64,000 nt of DNA from Nocardia aurea (GCF_003123685.1 NZ_QCYJ01000084.1:124001-188000), one strand, 5' to 3'. Positions 45,779 through 56,964 are shown, counted from the first letter of the stretch. Notes: generated from the letters alone by a model not told the origin. Program-made: numbers and translations.

Positions 45779-45920
45779 TTCACGCGGAAGTGAAGTGCGG
45801 TCGGCGGTCTCGTGCGCACGGCATGTGGCCGGGGTTTACTATGAGCGCCTATCCACGAAACCCGGAGGGTGTGGCGACCGGGGAGATCTGCGCTCGAACG
45901 ATGAGGGGAAAGGCCGGCGC

Positions 45921-47201
45921 ATGGCTATTGGTCGCACGATACGGGTGGCGATGGTTGCCGGGGCGGTTGCCGGTATTGCGCTACTCGCTCCGGTGGCGGC
46001 CTTCGCCCAGCCGGGAAGCGGGAGCGCGGATTCCAGCGCGAGCGCGGGGGAGAACGCACCCATTGCCGAGCCCGCCGAGGACTGGCAACCACTCACCATT
46101 CCCGGACAGTCACCTGACGACTCCGAGCCGATTCCGATTGCCTCGTCGGTGAATTCGGTCGGCGCTCGCGGTGCCGCCGGTTCGGCGGCTGTCGGGTCGA
46201 GCGGAGTATTCCTCGGGTCGGGTTCGGCGGGACTCGCGGCCATTCTCGGAACAGGTTCCGCCGGAATCGGTTCGGTGCTCGCCACCGGCTCCGGCGGTGT
46301 CGTGCTCGGTACCGGTTCCGCCGGAGTGGGTTCGGTGCTCGGTACCGGATCCGCAGGTGTCGCGCTCGGATCGGGCTCTGCGGCGGCGGGTGCAGGTTCG
46401 GCGGGTGTGGGTGCCGGACTCGGGACGGGCTCCGCGGCGGCCGGTGCAGGTTCGGCGGGTGCGGGTGCCGCGCTCGGAAGTGGTTCCGCGGCAGTCGGTT
46501 CTGCTGCCCCGGGTACCGGTTCGGCCGCTATCGGATCCGCCGCTGCTGGCACGGGTTCCGCCGTGCTCGGTTCCGGTTCCGCCGTGCTCGGCACGGGTTC
46601 GGCGGCGGTCGGTTCTGCCGCTGCGGGCACCGGTTCCGCCGTGCTGGGCACGGGTTCGGCCGCTGTCGGGTCCGCCGCCGCGGGTACCGGATCTGCTCTC
46701 GGAGCCGGTTCCGCCGCAGTGGGTTCCGCAGGTACCGGTTCGGCGGCGGTCGGCTCGGCCGCGACGGGTTCGGCCCTCACCGGCTCGGCCACCGTCGGCT
46801 CGGCGACACCGCTGCTCCTGCTACTCATTCCACTGCCGACGCCCTCGATCCCCCCGGTACCGCTCGCCATCCCGCCGGTACAGATACCGGCGCTGCCGCA
46901 ACCCGTCTCCGCACTGCCCGTCGTCGCGCTACCGGCCCCCGCGGAGATACCTCCGGACCCGCCACAGCCACCCGCCCCACCGGCATCGTCCATCCGGATC
47001 CCGGCGGGGCTCGATCCCGATGTGCGCCCGACCAGCTCGGCCGACGGGCTGCCGACGCCGAATATCCTCTCCGTGGTCGGCGGGCTGCTCGCCTTGGGGC
47101 TCGCGGGAGTCGGTTCCGGCGCGGTCAGCTTCCAGGGCGCCGCCGCGGCCCAGGCCCGCGTCGATGCCGCGCGCGCCGAATTCTTCGGACCGAGATCGTG
47201 A
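45921..47201 (+). CDS. Secreted or cell-wall protein with Gly-Ser-Ala repeats
   Basis: 426 aa. Signal peptide: IRVAMVAGAVAGIALLAPVAAFAQ with a likely cut after AFA. Residues about 75-305 are nearly pure Gly/Ser/Ala/Thr/Val in repeats like GTGSAAVGSAAAGTGSAVL. A Pro-rich segment follows (PLPTPSIPPVPLAIPPVQ), then near the end a hydrophobic stretch (ILSVVGGLLALGLAGVGSG) and a short charged tail. ATG at 45921 after GAGGGGAAAGG; 42 in-frame codons upstream lack signal-peptide character. Function unknown. It precedes the metallopeptidase gene by 10 bp. Confidence 0.75.
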   Translation: MAIGRTIRVAMVAGAVAGIALLAPVAAFAQPGSGSADSSASAGENAPIAEPAEDWQPLTIPGQSPDDSEPIPIASSVNSVGARGAAGSAAVGSSGVFLGSGSAGLAAILGTGSAGIGSVLATGSGGVVLGTGSAGVGSVLGTGSAGVALGSGSAAAGAGSAGVGAGLGTGSAAAGAGSAGAGAALGSGSAAVGSAAPGTGSAAIGSAAAGTGSAVLGSGSAVLGTGSAAVGSAAAGTGSAVLGTGSAAVGSAAAGTGSALGAGSAAVGSAGTGSAAVGSAATGSALTGSATVGSATPLLLLLIPLPTPSIPPVPLAIPPVQIPALPQPVSALPVVALPAPAEIPPDPPQPPAPPASSIRIPAGLDPDVRPTSSADGLPTPNILSVVGGLLALGLAGVGSGAVSFQGAAAAQARVDAARAEFFGPRS

Positions 47202-47211
47202 GGAGGGGCAG

Positions 47212-47727
47212 ATGAGTGAGAGCAGGACACGCAGCGGTTCCCGTTCCCATCGCAGGGTGGCGGCGGCGGTCGACGCCGTCTGCGCGGTGGCCGCCGATTC
47301 CGACGCGACCACACTCGATGAGGTGGTCGCCTCGATCGCGGACGAGCGGCGGCGCGAGATCGAGATCGCGAGTGCGCGATTGGGGCCGGGGGTCTGCGGC
47401 CAGCGCCGGTTCTATCCGGACCGGGACGTGATCGTCCTCGCCACCGCGCTGCCCGCTCGCGAGCACACGCTCGCCCACGAATTGGGCCATATCGTCTTCG
47501 ATCACGAAGGTGTGCCCGCCTCGGAGGTGGTGTTGGAGGCCAGTGACGATCTCATCGCCTACATGCTCAGCCAGCGCGCGCACCAGCGGATCGTGGACGA
47601 CGGCGCCGACGAACTCGCCGAATGGGAGGCGGAGACCTTCGCCGCCATGCTGATGACGCGACTGCGGGTATTCAACAGCCGGGGCGCGGGCGTCTCGGTC
47701 CTCCGATTCGACGAGGCACTCGGATGA
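47212..47727 (+). CDS. ImmA/IrrE-type metallopeptidase
   Basis: 171 aa. Zinc-protease motif HTLAHELGHIVFDHE (HExxH near residue 87) with a downstream acidic helix EWEAETFAAMLM that supplies the third ligand region. Such enzymes often cleave a partner HTH repressor. The ATG follows AGGAGGGG. It overlaps the next membrane gene by ATGA, and an EspR-like HTH gene lies 1.6 kb away on the other strand. Confidence 0.82.
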   Translation: MSESRTRSGSRSHRRVAAAVDAVCAVAADSDATTLDEVVASIADERRREIEIASARLGPGVCGQRRFYPDRDVIVLATALPAREHTLAHELGHIVFDHEGVPASEVVLEASDDLIAYMLSQRAHQRIVDDGADELAEWEAETFAAMLMTRLRVFNSRGAGVSVLRFDEALG

Positions 47728-48746
47728 CACTGTGGTCGACAGCCCTGCTCGTCTGGATAGCCGCGGGCGCGCGGGTGGGACGGGTCATGGTGAAACCCGC
47801 GACGACGGCACGGGTCGCGATCGTCGTCGCGGTCGCCTCGGTCGCGCTCGCCGCCACCGTCGCGGTTCCCGAAATCGCCCTCGCCGTCGACAATCTCCTT
47901 CCGCGCGGACTGGTCTCCGGTGCGCTGTCGGACGGTGTCGTCGTCGCCGCGTGGCAGCTCTTCGCGGTCGCCACCTCGGTGGTCGCGGCGGCGGCCTGGC
48001 CGGTGGTGTCGAGGGTGAATCTGCGGCGAGTCGCCACCTGGACATACGGGGTCGGCGCTGTCACGGTGACGCTCACGCTGTGCTGGTCGTTCACGTTCGG
48101 TTGGCTGGTCACCGCGCTCGCCAGCGCCTTCGTCGTCGTCACCGGTGTCCGCAATCTGGACTGGACCACGCTGGGCCGGGGTATCGCGATCTATACGAGC
48201 GGCACCGCGCTGGTCGCGGCGCTGTCCGCCGCGCAGATCCGCCGTGCCGTCACCGACGCGCCACGTGCCTCGCCCGGCGAAGCGGATTGGGCCTGGCCGT
48301 TGTTCGCCGTCGCCGCCCTGCTCGTCGCGTTGGGCGCGATATGGATCGTGGTCGAGTTGTGGCTGCGGGCCCGGCTCCTGCTGCGACGGATCGGACCGCT
48401 GCACCGGACCATGATCGAGCGCTTTCCCGAGGTGATCGCGCACGGGCGGCCCGGTGCGTCCACCCAGTTGGCGGCTTCCGATCAGGTGGCCCAGATCATG
48501 GACGCGCTCTACCTACAGTCCGGCGGGGGTGTCGAGTCGGTCGCGGCGGGAGCGCCGCCGCGCTCGATTCCCGAACGTGCCGCGCGTGTCGCGGAGTGGG
48601 CGCGTAACCCTTTGGGTGACATCGTGATCGACGCGCGGTGGATCGCCCCGCCCGATGGGGTCAGCGCACGGGGGTGGGTCCGGGCGATCGCCCGATCCTT
48701 CCGGTCGGCCGATCGCGTCGGCGCGCGCAATTCCGTATCCCGCTAG
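47724..48746 (+). CDS. Polytopic membrane protein (MAB_1171c/DUF6545-like)
   Basis: 340 aa with about 6-7 hydrophobic segments over residues 1-220 and a cytoplasmic C-terminal part (LHRTMIERFPEVIAHGRPGA, AARVAEWARNPLGDI). Such proteins are commonly coupled to ImmA/IrrE genes in actinobacteria; here the ATGA overlap shows coupling. The transport annotation of the family is unproven, and a signalling role with the peptidase is equally possible. Confidence 0.65.
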   Translation: MTLWSTALLVWIAAGARVGRVMVKPATTARVAIVVAVASVALAATVAVPEIALAVDNLLPRGLVSGALSDGVVVAAWQLFAVATSVVAAAAWPVVSRVNLRRVATWTYGVGAVTVTLTLCWSFTFGWLVTALASAFVVVTGVRNLDWTTLGRGIAIYTSGTALVAALSAAQIRRAVTDAPRASPGEADWAWPLFAVAALLVALGAIWIVVELWLRARLLLRRIGPLHRTMIERFPEVIAHGRPGASTQLAASDQVAQIMDALYLQSGGGVESVAAGAPPRSIPERAARVAEWARNPLGDIVIDARWIAPPDGVSARGWVRAIARSFRSADRVGARNSVSR

Positions 48747-49299
48747 TACGGTATTCGGAGCAGGGCCGAACACGGGAAGTCCGGGGCCGCACCGAGTTCG
48801 AACAACCACATGGACAGAATCCGGATGAGTGTTTTGCCGTCACTGATTACTAAAGTCCCTAATCGGGCGAAACGTACAGACGCTACGGCGTCGGCGTATT
48901 CTCTGGCGGCATCGCGCATTAACGATCACGGGCCGGTGTTCGGGGCGCGAGGAGTTCGTGGCATCACTCGATTCCTGCCCCGACTCTCGGGGTCTTGCGA
49001 AATGTGCGGCCAAGCCCGGTGATCAACAGTAGAGTGGGGTGCGTTGTCGAATTCGTTTGCAAGGTAGGATGTGCGTACGTTTGGTTGTGCGCGAGAATTG
49101 CGTAGCGGCAGCACAAATGCGGGCCCGGCCATGGTGATCGGCCGAACCCGCATTCATGCAACACTTGCCGGGAACCCTCGGTCCGAAGACTTCGGGAGCC
49201 CGGCATCACGCCCGGAACCTCCGGAGCGCGCGACCGCCGAACCGCAACGTCACGGGCACTTTTCAGAGCACACGAAGTTCCGGATCGGCGAGAACGCGC
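48747..49299. other. Intergenic region without a supported gene
   Basis: About 550 bp with visibly lower GC content than its surroundings, between the membrane gene and the convergent espR-like gene. Several short frames exist, none with start signals or recognisable sequence. No strong hairpin noticed. Confidence 0.6.
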
Positions 49300-49716
49300 C
49301 TATTCGGTACCGTCAGGCGGGATTTCGGGCAAGCCTTCGCTCGCTCGAAGCTTCTCCGCCATCGAGGTGAGGAGGTTCTGTGATTCTTCGGACAAATCGA
49401 ACGCCCTGCTCGACAGCCGCCGCAGTCCATAGCCTTGCAGCTGGGACAACAGTTCCAGATCATGATCGATCTTGGCGGCATAGATGTCGTTGAAGAAGTA
49501 GTCCGGTTTGACCTTGAAGAACTTGGCCAGTGCAGCCACCGTTTCATCCGATGGATTCGTCCGTTGTCCCGACCGCAACTGTGAGAGATACGGTTTCGAG
49601 ATCGGATGCCCGGAGGCTGTCAGTGCAGCCGCCACCTCTGCGTTGGTGTGCGGCTTGCGCCCCGGGGGATGCACGGTTTCGAACAGCTTGTTCAGCCGCG
49701 CCGCGAAATCAGCCAT
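49300..49716 (-). CDS. EspR-like nucleoid-associated regulator
   Basis: 138 aa, clearly related to mycobacterial EspR (132 aa): FAARLNKLFETVHPPGRKPH, the HTH region ISKPYLSQLRSGQRTNPSDE, ALAKFFKVKPDYFFND, and a C-terminal dimerisation helix with RRLSSRAFDLSEES. EspR controls ESX-1 and cell-wall genes in mycobacteria; the targets here are unknown. The ATG lies after an AT-rich leader. Confidence 0.87.
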   Translation of the reverse strand: MADFAARLNKLFETVHPPGRKPHTNAEVAAALTASGHPISKPYLSQLRSGQRTNPSDETVAALAKFFKVKPDYFFNDIYAAKIDHDLELLSQLQGYGLRRLSSRAFDLSEESQNLLTSMAEKLRASEGLPEIPPDGTE

Positions 49717-50076
49717 TGTGAGCCGCCCAATTCCCTTCGCTGTACTAACAGTCGTTATCTCGGATACGTATCATTGATATTAGCGGCTCAGTAACTGAAA
49801 ACCTACGCCTGATTCAGGATTTCCTTGAAGCTTCCAGGTGTCGGTCCGGTGAAGTCACTGCGACCGATGCGTTTGCGGGTCACCCCAACGACTCTTGTGA
49901 AGGCGTGGTACGGCCCGGTTCTAGCCCGTTGAGAAGGTCTTCCCCAACCGGTCGATGATAGCGAAAGAATAGCTGACATCTCATCTACTTGTGTGAACTG
50001 GGCTTTGTGTGGCGTACGACACGTTTTGGGGGATTTAAGATGAACGTTCAACTACTTCGGGGAATTGGGGCGATTC
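49717..50076. other. Intergenic region, promoter of espR-like gene
   Basis: 360 bp between the espR-like start and the fadA5 end. The first 80 bp are AT-rich and probably hold the espR-like promoter. A minus-strand frame of 82 codons (49803-50051) is present but unconvincing. Confidence 0.55.
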
Positions 50077-52666
<2,590 letters not shown>

Positions 52667-52677
52667 CACTCGCGAGC

Positions 52678-52714
52678 AAAGGGCCCCGAACCGGAATCCG
52701 GTTCGGGGCCCTTT
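52678..52714. terminator. Bidirectional terminator between cyp125 and the ltp block
   Basis: 18-bp perfect stem (AAAGGGCCCCGAACCGGA and complement) around a single central A; the outer A and T runs give a T-tail in either direction. Confidence 0.9.
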
Positions 52715-52740
52715 CGCTGCCGGAGGGGAAGGCAGCGCCC

Positions 52741-53154
52741 TCAGTCGACGGGTTTCGTCGTGCTCATCGCGCGGTCGATTTCCCAGAACGCGCGCAGGGC
52801 GGCGATCCTGCCCGCGTCGTCGACCTTGTAGGTGAACACGCCTTCCGCGTCGATCTGATGCCCACCGATACGGGTGCGGATGGTGCCGGTGAAGGCGACC
52901 TCCGACCCGCAGGCGAACGAATCATCGAAGAGGAATTCGATGGAATCGGTTTTCGCGATCGCCAGATCCCAGAACGCCGCGATGGCCTCGGTACCGCGAT
53001 GACCTTTCCCTTCCGGGTCGAAACCCGAAGGGCCGACGGGATCTTCGACGATCCCGTCGGCGGCGAACAGCGCCACCCAGGCCGCCTTGTCCTTGGCCCG
53101 CACCGCGGCCTGCGAGGCCCGCCCTGCCACCCTGGCCGGGTGTTCGTCGCTCAT
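52741..53154 (-). CDS. SnoaL/NTF2-like protein coupled to ltp3
   Basis: 137-aa single-domain NTF2 fold: ALFAADGIVEDPVGPSGFDPEGKGHRG, AIAAFWDLAIAKTDSIEF, GVFTYKVDDAGRIAALRAFWEIDRA. Related folds include ketosteroid isomerases and hydratases. The ATG overlaps the ltp3 stop (ATGA), which links it to side-chain degradation. It may act on an intermediate near the aldolase step; unproven. Confidence 0.78.
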   Translation of the reverse strand: MSDEHPARVAGRASQAAVRAKDKAAWVALFAADGIVEDPVGPSGFDPEGKGHRGTEAIAAFWDLAIAKTDSIEFLFDDSFACGSEVAFTGTIRTRIGGHQIDAEGVFTYKVDDAGRIAALRAFWEIDRAMSTTKPVD

Positions 53155-54317
53155 CGGCGTTCCGACCCGACGACCCACATCGAGAAGTACTGCGAACCAC
53201 CGCCGTAGGCGTGACCGAGTGCCTTGCGCGCACCGGTGACCTGGTAGTCACCCGCCTTGCCCATGACCTGCTTGGCGGCCTCGGCGAACCGGATCATGCC
53301 CGATGCGCCGATGGGATTGGAGGAGAGCACACCGCCGGACGGGTTCACCGGTATCCGGCCGCCGATCTCGGTCTCACCCTTGTCGGTCAGCTTCCAGCCG
53401 TCGCCGGGGGCGGCGAAACCCAGATTCTCCAGCCACATCGGTTCGAACCAGGAGAACGGGACGTAGATCTCGGCGGCGTCGATCTCCTCGAGCGGATCGG
53501 TGATCCCGGCCGCCTCCCACAGTGCGGCCGCGGCATCCCGGCCTGCCTGCGGATTGACCTGATCGCGTCCGGCGAAGGTCGTCGGTTCGGTGCGCATCGC
53601 GGTCGCGTGAATCCAGGCGACCTTCTGGCCGGTGGCTTCGATCGCGGTCGCGGATTCCTCGTCGCCGATCACCACGGCGCACGCGCCGTCGGAGGAGGGG
53701 CAGGTCTCGTCGAACCGGATGGGATCCCACAGCATCTGCGAGGCCAGCACCGAATCCAGGGTGATGTCGGCCTGCTGGAGGTGGGCGAGCGGATTCTTCG
53801 CGCCATTGCGCCGATCCTTCACCGCGACCATCGCGCCGATATGGCTCGGCGCGTTCGACCTGCGAATATAGGAGCGGACGTGCGGCGCGAAATACCCGCC
53901 CGCGCCCGCGCCGACCGGCATGGTGAACGGCACCGGAATCGAGAGCGCCCACATGGCATTCGATTCGGACTGCTTCTCCCAGGAGACCGCGAGCACCTTC
54001 TTGTGCACACCCGCCTGCACCAGATTGGCGGCGACGACGCCGGTCGAACCACCGACCGATCCGGCGGTGTGCACCCGCAGCAGCGGTTTACCCGTCGCGC
54101 CCAGCGCGTCGGCCATGAACAGTTCGGGCATCATGACGCCCTCGAAGAAGTCCGGCGCTTTACCGACGACGACCGCGTCGATATCGGCCATGGTGAGGCC
54201 GGCATCGAGAAGGGCGCGATCGATGGCCTCGCGGCACAGGCCCGCCATCGATACATCGGTTCGTTTCGTCACGTGATGCGTTTGTCCGGTGCCGAGGACG
54301 GCGGCGGGAAAGCTCAT
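53151..54317 (-). CDS. ltp3: Thiolase-like aldolase/lipid-transfer protein Ltp3
   Basis: 388-aa thiolase-fold protein of the sterol-carrier/aldolase group. Typical stretches: VVVGKAPDFFEGVMMPELFMAD, LRVHTAGSVGGSTGVVAANLV, DETCPSSDGACAVVIGDEE, NPSGGVLSSNPIGASGMIRF and GHAYGGGSQYFSMWVV. In Rhodococcus, Ltp3 and Ltp4 are needed for C24-branched sterol side chains. Overlaps ltp4 by ATGA. Assigned by resemblance to Rv3523 and gene order. Confidence 0.88.
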   Translation of the reverse strand: MSFPAAVLGTGQTHHVTKRTDVSMAGLCREAIDRALLDAGLTMADIDAVVVGKAPDFFEGVMMPELFMADALGATGKPLLRVHTAGSVGGSTGVVAANLVQAGVHKKVLAVSWEKQSESNAMWALSIPVPFTMPVGAGAGGYFAPHVRSYIRRSNAPSHIGAMVAVKDRRNGAKNPLAHLQQADITLDSVLASQMLWDPIRFDETCPSSDGACAVVIGDEESATAIEATGQKVAWIHATAMRTEPTTFAGRDQVNPQAGRDAAAALWEAAGITDPLEEIDAAEIYVPFSWFEPMWLENLGFAAPGDGWKLTDKGETEIGGRIPVNPSGGVLSSNPIGASGMIRFAEAAKQVMGKAGDYQVTGARKALGHAYGGGSQYFSMWVVGSERR

Positions 54318-55354
54318 CGGGTCGCCTCCGAATCGAGAACGGTCACGAGGTTCTGTTGCAGCGCCGCGCCGCTGGTCGCGTGGGCGAGCGCGCGGTTGGC
54401 GGTGCCCGCGATGATCGCCTCGGCGGCGAAGCCGATGCGCTCCAATCCCGCGGCGAACATCGGGTTGGCCGCGAGCGCGCCGCCGGACGGGTTCACGACC
54501 GTCTCCGGTTTAAGACCGATCGCCTCGGTCAGGATGAGCTGCTGATGACTGTAGGGCGCGTGCAATTCGGCGATATCGAAACCGCTGGTGTCACCGCCGG
54601 TAACCTGCTGTGCCGCAGCGGAGGTCGAGGGTGAGACGGTCAGATCCCGTGCACCGAGCACCGGGCTGTCCACGCGGTGCGCCATTCCGGTGATCCAGGC
54701 CGGACGCTCACAGAGTTCGCGTGCCCGGTCACCGACCGCGAGCACGATCGCCGCCGCGCCGTCGGTGATCGGCGCGACATCATGGGCGCGCAGCGGATCG
54801 GCCACATACGGTGTGGCGAGCAGACTTTCGATATCGACGTCGGAGCCCGCGGCGACCGCGGCCATATCCCGTTCGGTCCAGCGTCCCGCGTCGATGCCCG
54901 CGCGAGCCTGAAGTCCGGCGATGGACACCGAATCCGGCCACAGCGGGGCCACCACATACGGGTCGAGCTGCATCGTCAGGATCTGACGCAAGGTGCCCGC
55001 GGAGGACTTGCCGAAGCCGTAGACCAGCGCCGTGGTGGCCTGCCCCGACTTCAATTTCACGAACGCCTCGTACAGCGCCCATGCCGCGTCCATCTCCACG
55101 TGCGATTCGTTGATCGGCGGCACCGCGCCGATCGAATCGATCGCGGAGATGAACGAAAAGGCGCGCCCGGCAAGAAAATCTGAGGAGCCCGAGCACCAGA
55201 AGTCGATATCGGTCTTGGTGATGCCCAGACGGGTGTAGAGCTGCTGGAAACAGGGCACCAGCATCTCGACACCATTGGTGGTGCCGTAGGTTTCCGGCAC
55301 GTGCGGCGCGTGGGCGAAGCCCACGACCGCGATGTCGGTGGAACGCTCATTCAT
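54314..55354 (-). CDS. ltp4: Thiolase-like aldolase/lipid-transfer protein Ltp4
   Basis: 346-aa partner of Ltp3: DIAVVGFAHAPHVPETYGTTN, ALVYGFGKSSAGTLRQIL, HDVAPITDGAAAIVLAVGD, NPSGGALAANPMFAAGLERI, HATSGAALQQNLVTVL. ATG at 55354 is the natural start; a longer upstream frame lies inside the DUF35 gene. 17 bp separate it from the DUF35 gene. By analogy with Ltp2-ChsH2 the DUF35 protein is probably its OB-fold partner. Confidence 0.87.
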   Translation of the reverse strand: MNERSTDIAVVGFAHAPHVPETYGTTNGVEMLVPCFQQLYTRLGITKTDIDFWCSGSSDFLAGRAFSFISAIDSIGAVPPINESHVEMDAAWALYEAFVKLKSGQATTALVYGFGKSSAGTLRQILTMQLDPYVVAPLWPDSVSIAGLQARAGIDAGRWTERDMAAVAAGSDVDIESLLATPYVADPLRAHDVAPITDGAAAIVLAVGDRARELCERPAWITGMAHRVDSPVLGARDLTVSPSTSAAAQQVTGGDTSGFDIAELHAPYSHQQLILTEAIGLKPETVVNPSGGALAANPMFAAGLERIGFAAEAIIAGTANRALAHATSGAALQQNLVTVLDSEATR

Positions 55355-55371
55355 AATGGGGACAGCGCCTC

Positions 55372-56364
55372 TCAGAGGTGATGCTTGTAAGTGTCGTAGT
55401 CGGCATCGGGCTCGCCGGTCGGTTCGAAGTGGTCGACGTTCTCCAGGCCGAAACCCCACTCCTCGCGCGGTCGCCACACCGCCTTGACCCGCATACCCAT
55501 GCGGACCTCGCTCGCGTCGCAGCCGAGCACCAGGTGCAACACCGGGATGTCGGCTCCGTCGAGCAATACGTACGCGGCCACGTACGGTGGTTTGATGCGC
55601 TGTCCGAGGAACGGCACGTTCACGATGCAGAACGTGGTGACGGTGCCGTGATCGGAGAGTTCGATGAAATCGTTGGTCGGCAGCCCGTTGGTCGGGTTCG
55701 CGCCGCGCGGCGGGAAGTACACCTTGCCCTCGGCGTCGGTGCGGGCCCCGATGAGTTTGCCCTCGGCGAGTCCGCGCAGGTAGACGCTCTCCTGGGGCGA
55801 GGCCGTGTGCTTGTAGTCGAGATCGACCGGTGTGGTGAGCATCGTGACCGGTTCGGTCTCGGTGTCGGAATCTGTTGTGGCGGTGGAGGTTTCACCCGGT
55901 TCGAAGCAGACGATATCCCGGATGCTGCCCTCGGTCCGCTCGGCCCACCTGGCCCGCACGCGCAGTCCGGTGGCGATATCCTGCGGCGAGGCCACGTCGA
56001 CGGCGTGCAGCAGCGCCGAATCCGCGCCGTCCAGCGTGATCAGCGCCCACGCGAACGGGCGGTCGAACGGCTGACCCGGCAGGGTGTCGCGCACCCAGGT
56101 CCAGGACTGGACGGTGCCCACATCGGCGACGTCGACGAACTCGGTCAACGGTTCGGCCGTCACCGGATCGTATTCCGACGGCGGCACGAGCACCCGCCCG
56201 TCCGAACCACGCACACCGACGACCCTGCGGGCACGCAAACCGGTGAGAAACGCGCCGATGGTCGGACCGACCGACCGTGTGTAGTCGAAGCGCACCCGCA
56301 GGGGAGCGCTGAGCACATCGGTGCTGATCCCCGGGTCGCTCTGCTCCAGCTGGCTGGCGTTCAA
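55372..56364 (-). CDS. Tandem DUF35 OB-fold partner of the Ltp aldolases (Rv3521-like)
   Basis: 330 aa with two DUF35 repeats: RVRFDYTRSVGPTIGAFLTG ... GFVD-type core LTEFVDVADVGTVQSWTWV, and LDYKHTASPQESVYLRGLAE ... NDFIELSDHGTVTTFCIVN. No zinc-ribbon cysteines, unlike many DUF35 proteins. TTG start at 56364 has AAAGGG 7 bases upstream and begins the conserved protein; upstream in-frame codons run through an inverted-repeat element and GC-rich tandem repeats. First gene of the ltp block. Confidence 0.82.
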   Translation of the reverse strand: MNASQLEQSDPGISTDVLSAPLRVRFDYTRSVGPTIGAFLTGLRARRVVGVRGSDGRVLVPPSEYDPVTAEPLTEFVDVADVGTVQSWTWVRDTLPGQPFDRPFAWALITLDGADSALLHAVDVASPQDIATGLRVRARWAERTEGSIRDIVCFEPGETSTATTDSDTETEPVTMLTTPVDLDYKHTASPQESVYLRGLAEGKLIGARTDAEGKVYFPPRGANPTNGLPTNDFIELSDHGTVTTFCIVNVPFLGQRIKPPYVAAYVLLDGADIPVLHLVLGCDASEVRMGMRVKAVWRPREEWGFGLENVDHFEPTGEPDADYDTYKHHL

Positions 56365-56381
56365 TTCCGACCCTTTCTGGT

Positions 56382-56520
56382 AATTGGCGGCCCGGGGGCC
56401 GCGGGGTTCGCGGCCCCTTTTGTCTCGCGTCCGAGCGGTCGATACTCGCGACTGCGTCGCATTGTCTCGACCGCTCGGACGCGAGACGGCCGCGAACGGT
56501 CGCTCGTAAGACTCGCTCCG
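56382..56520. repeat. Intergenic inverted-repeat element, copy 1
   Basis: A terminator-like hairpin (GGGGCCGC/GCGGCCCC, 56395-56417, then TTTT) is followed by a large inverted repeat. Its two 21-base arms (56422-56442 and 56467-56487) are perfectly complementary, with an inner hairpin GCGAC-tgc-GTCGC at 56448-56460. The same unit recurs at 59619 with identical arms but a changed, still paired, inner hairpin. Confidence 0.85.
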
Positions 56521-56880
56521 TGGGGGGCGAGGTGGGGGCGAACGGTTGCTTGTCGTGCTTGCCCCGTGGGGGTGGGGATGGTGTGGATCGCTGCTTGTCG
56601 TGCTTGGCCCGCGGGGGCGAGGGCGGTGCGAACCGCCGCTTTCGGTGCTCGCCTCGTGGGGGTGGGGTGGGTGTGCGGACGGTCGCTGACGGGGCTCGCT
56701 CCGGAGGGGGTGCGGTCGGGGCGAGCGGTTGCCCGGCGGGGGCGGCCCGGTGAAGTGGGGCGGGCGCGAACGGTCGGTTCCATCGCCCGGTTCGGGGGTG
56801 TGAGGGTGGTGCGAACCGTCGCTCGCCGGACCCGCTGCTCGGGGGGTGGGGCGGGCGCGCGAAGGTCCGCGATGGCGGCT
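56490..56880. repeat. Degenerate tandem repeat of about 46 bp
   Basis: About eight diverged units, each beginning near CGAACGGTCGCT and ending in a G-rich stretch like GTGGGGGTGGGGTGG, fill the space between the inverted-repeat element and the KstR box. No convincing coding frame. Confidence 0.6.
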
Positions 56881-56912
56881 GACGCGGTATTCCCCTGAGT
56901 CACGATATCGAG

Positions 56913-56926
56913 TAGAACAGGTTCTT
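56913..56926. promoter_or_regulatory. KstR-like operator in front of the F420-type oxidoreductase gene
   Basis: TAGAACAGGTTCTT, identical to the 14-mer in front of hsaA, one mismatch to the KstR consensus, 38 bp before the ATG. Confidence 0.7.
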
Positions 56927-56964
56927 ATTCTGCTGGCAAGCAGTTGACCGGAAAGGGGTTGATC

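Noticed and set aside
45839..47314. Long minus-strand frame opposite the Gly-Ser-Ala protein
   Set aside because: It is the antisense of the repeats (Ala-Glu-Pro repeats) and has no signal peptide or start signal; the plus-strand frame has both.
49803..50051. 82-codon minus-strand frame between fadA5 and the espR-like gene
   Set aside because: No ribosome site, no recognisable motif and weak codon pattern; kept as intergenic.
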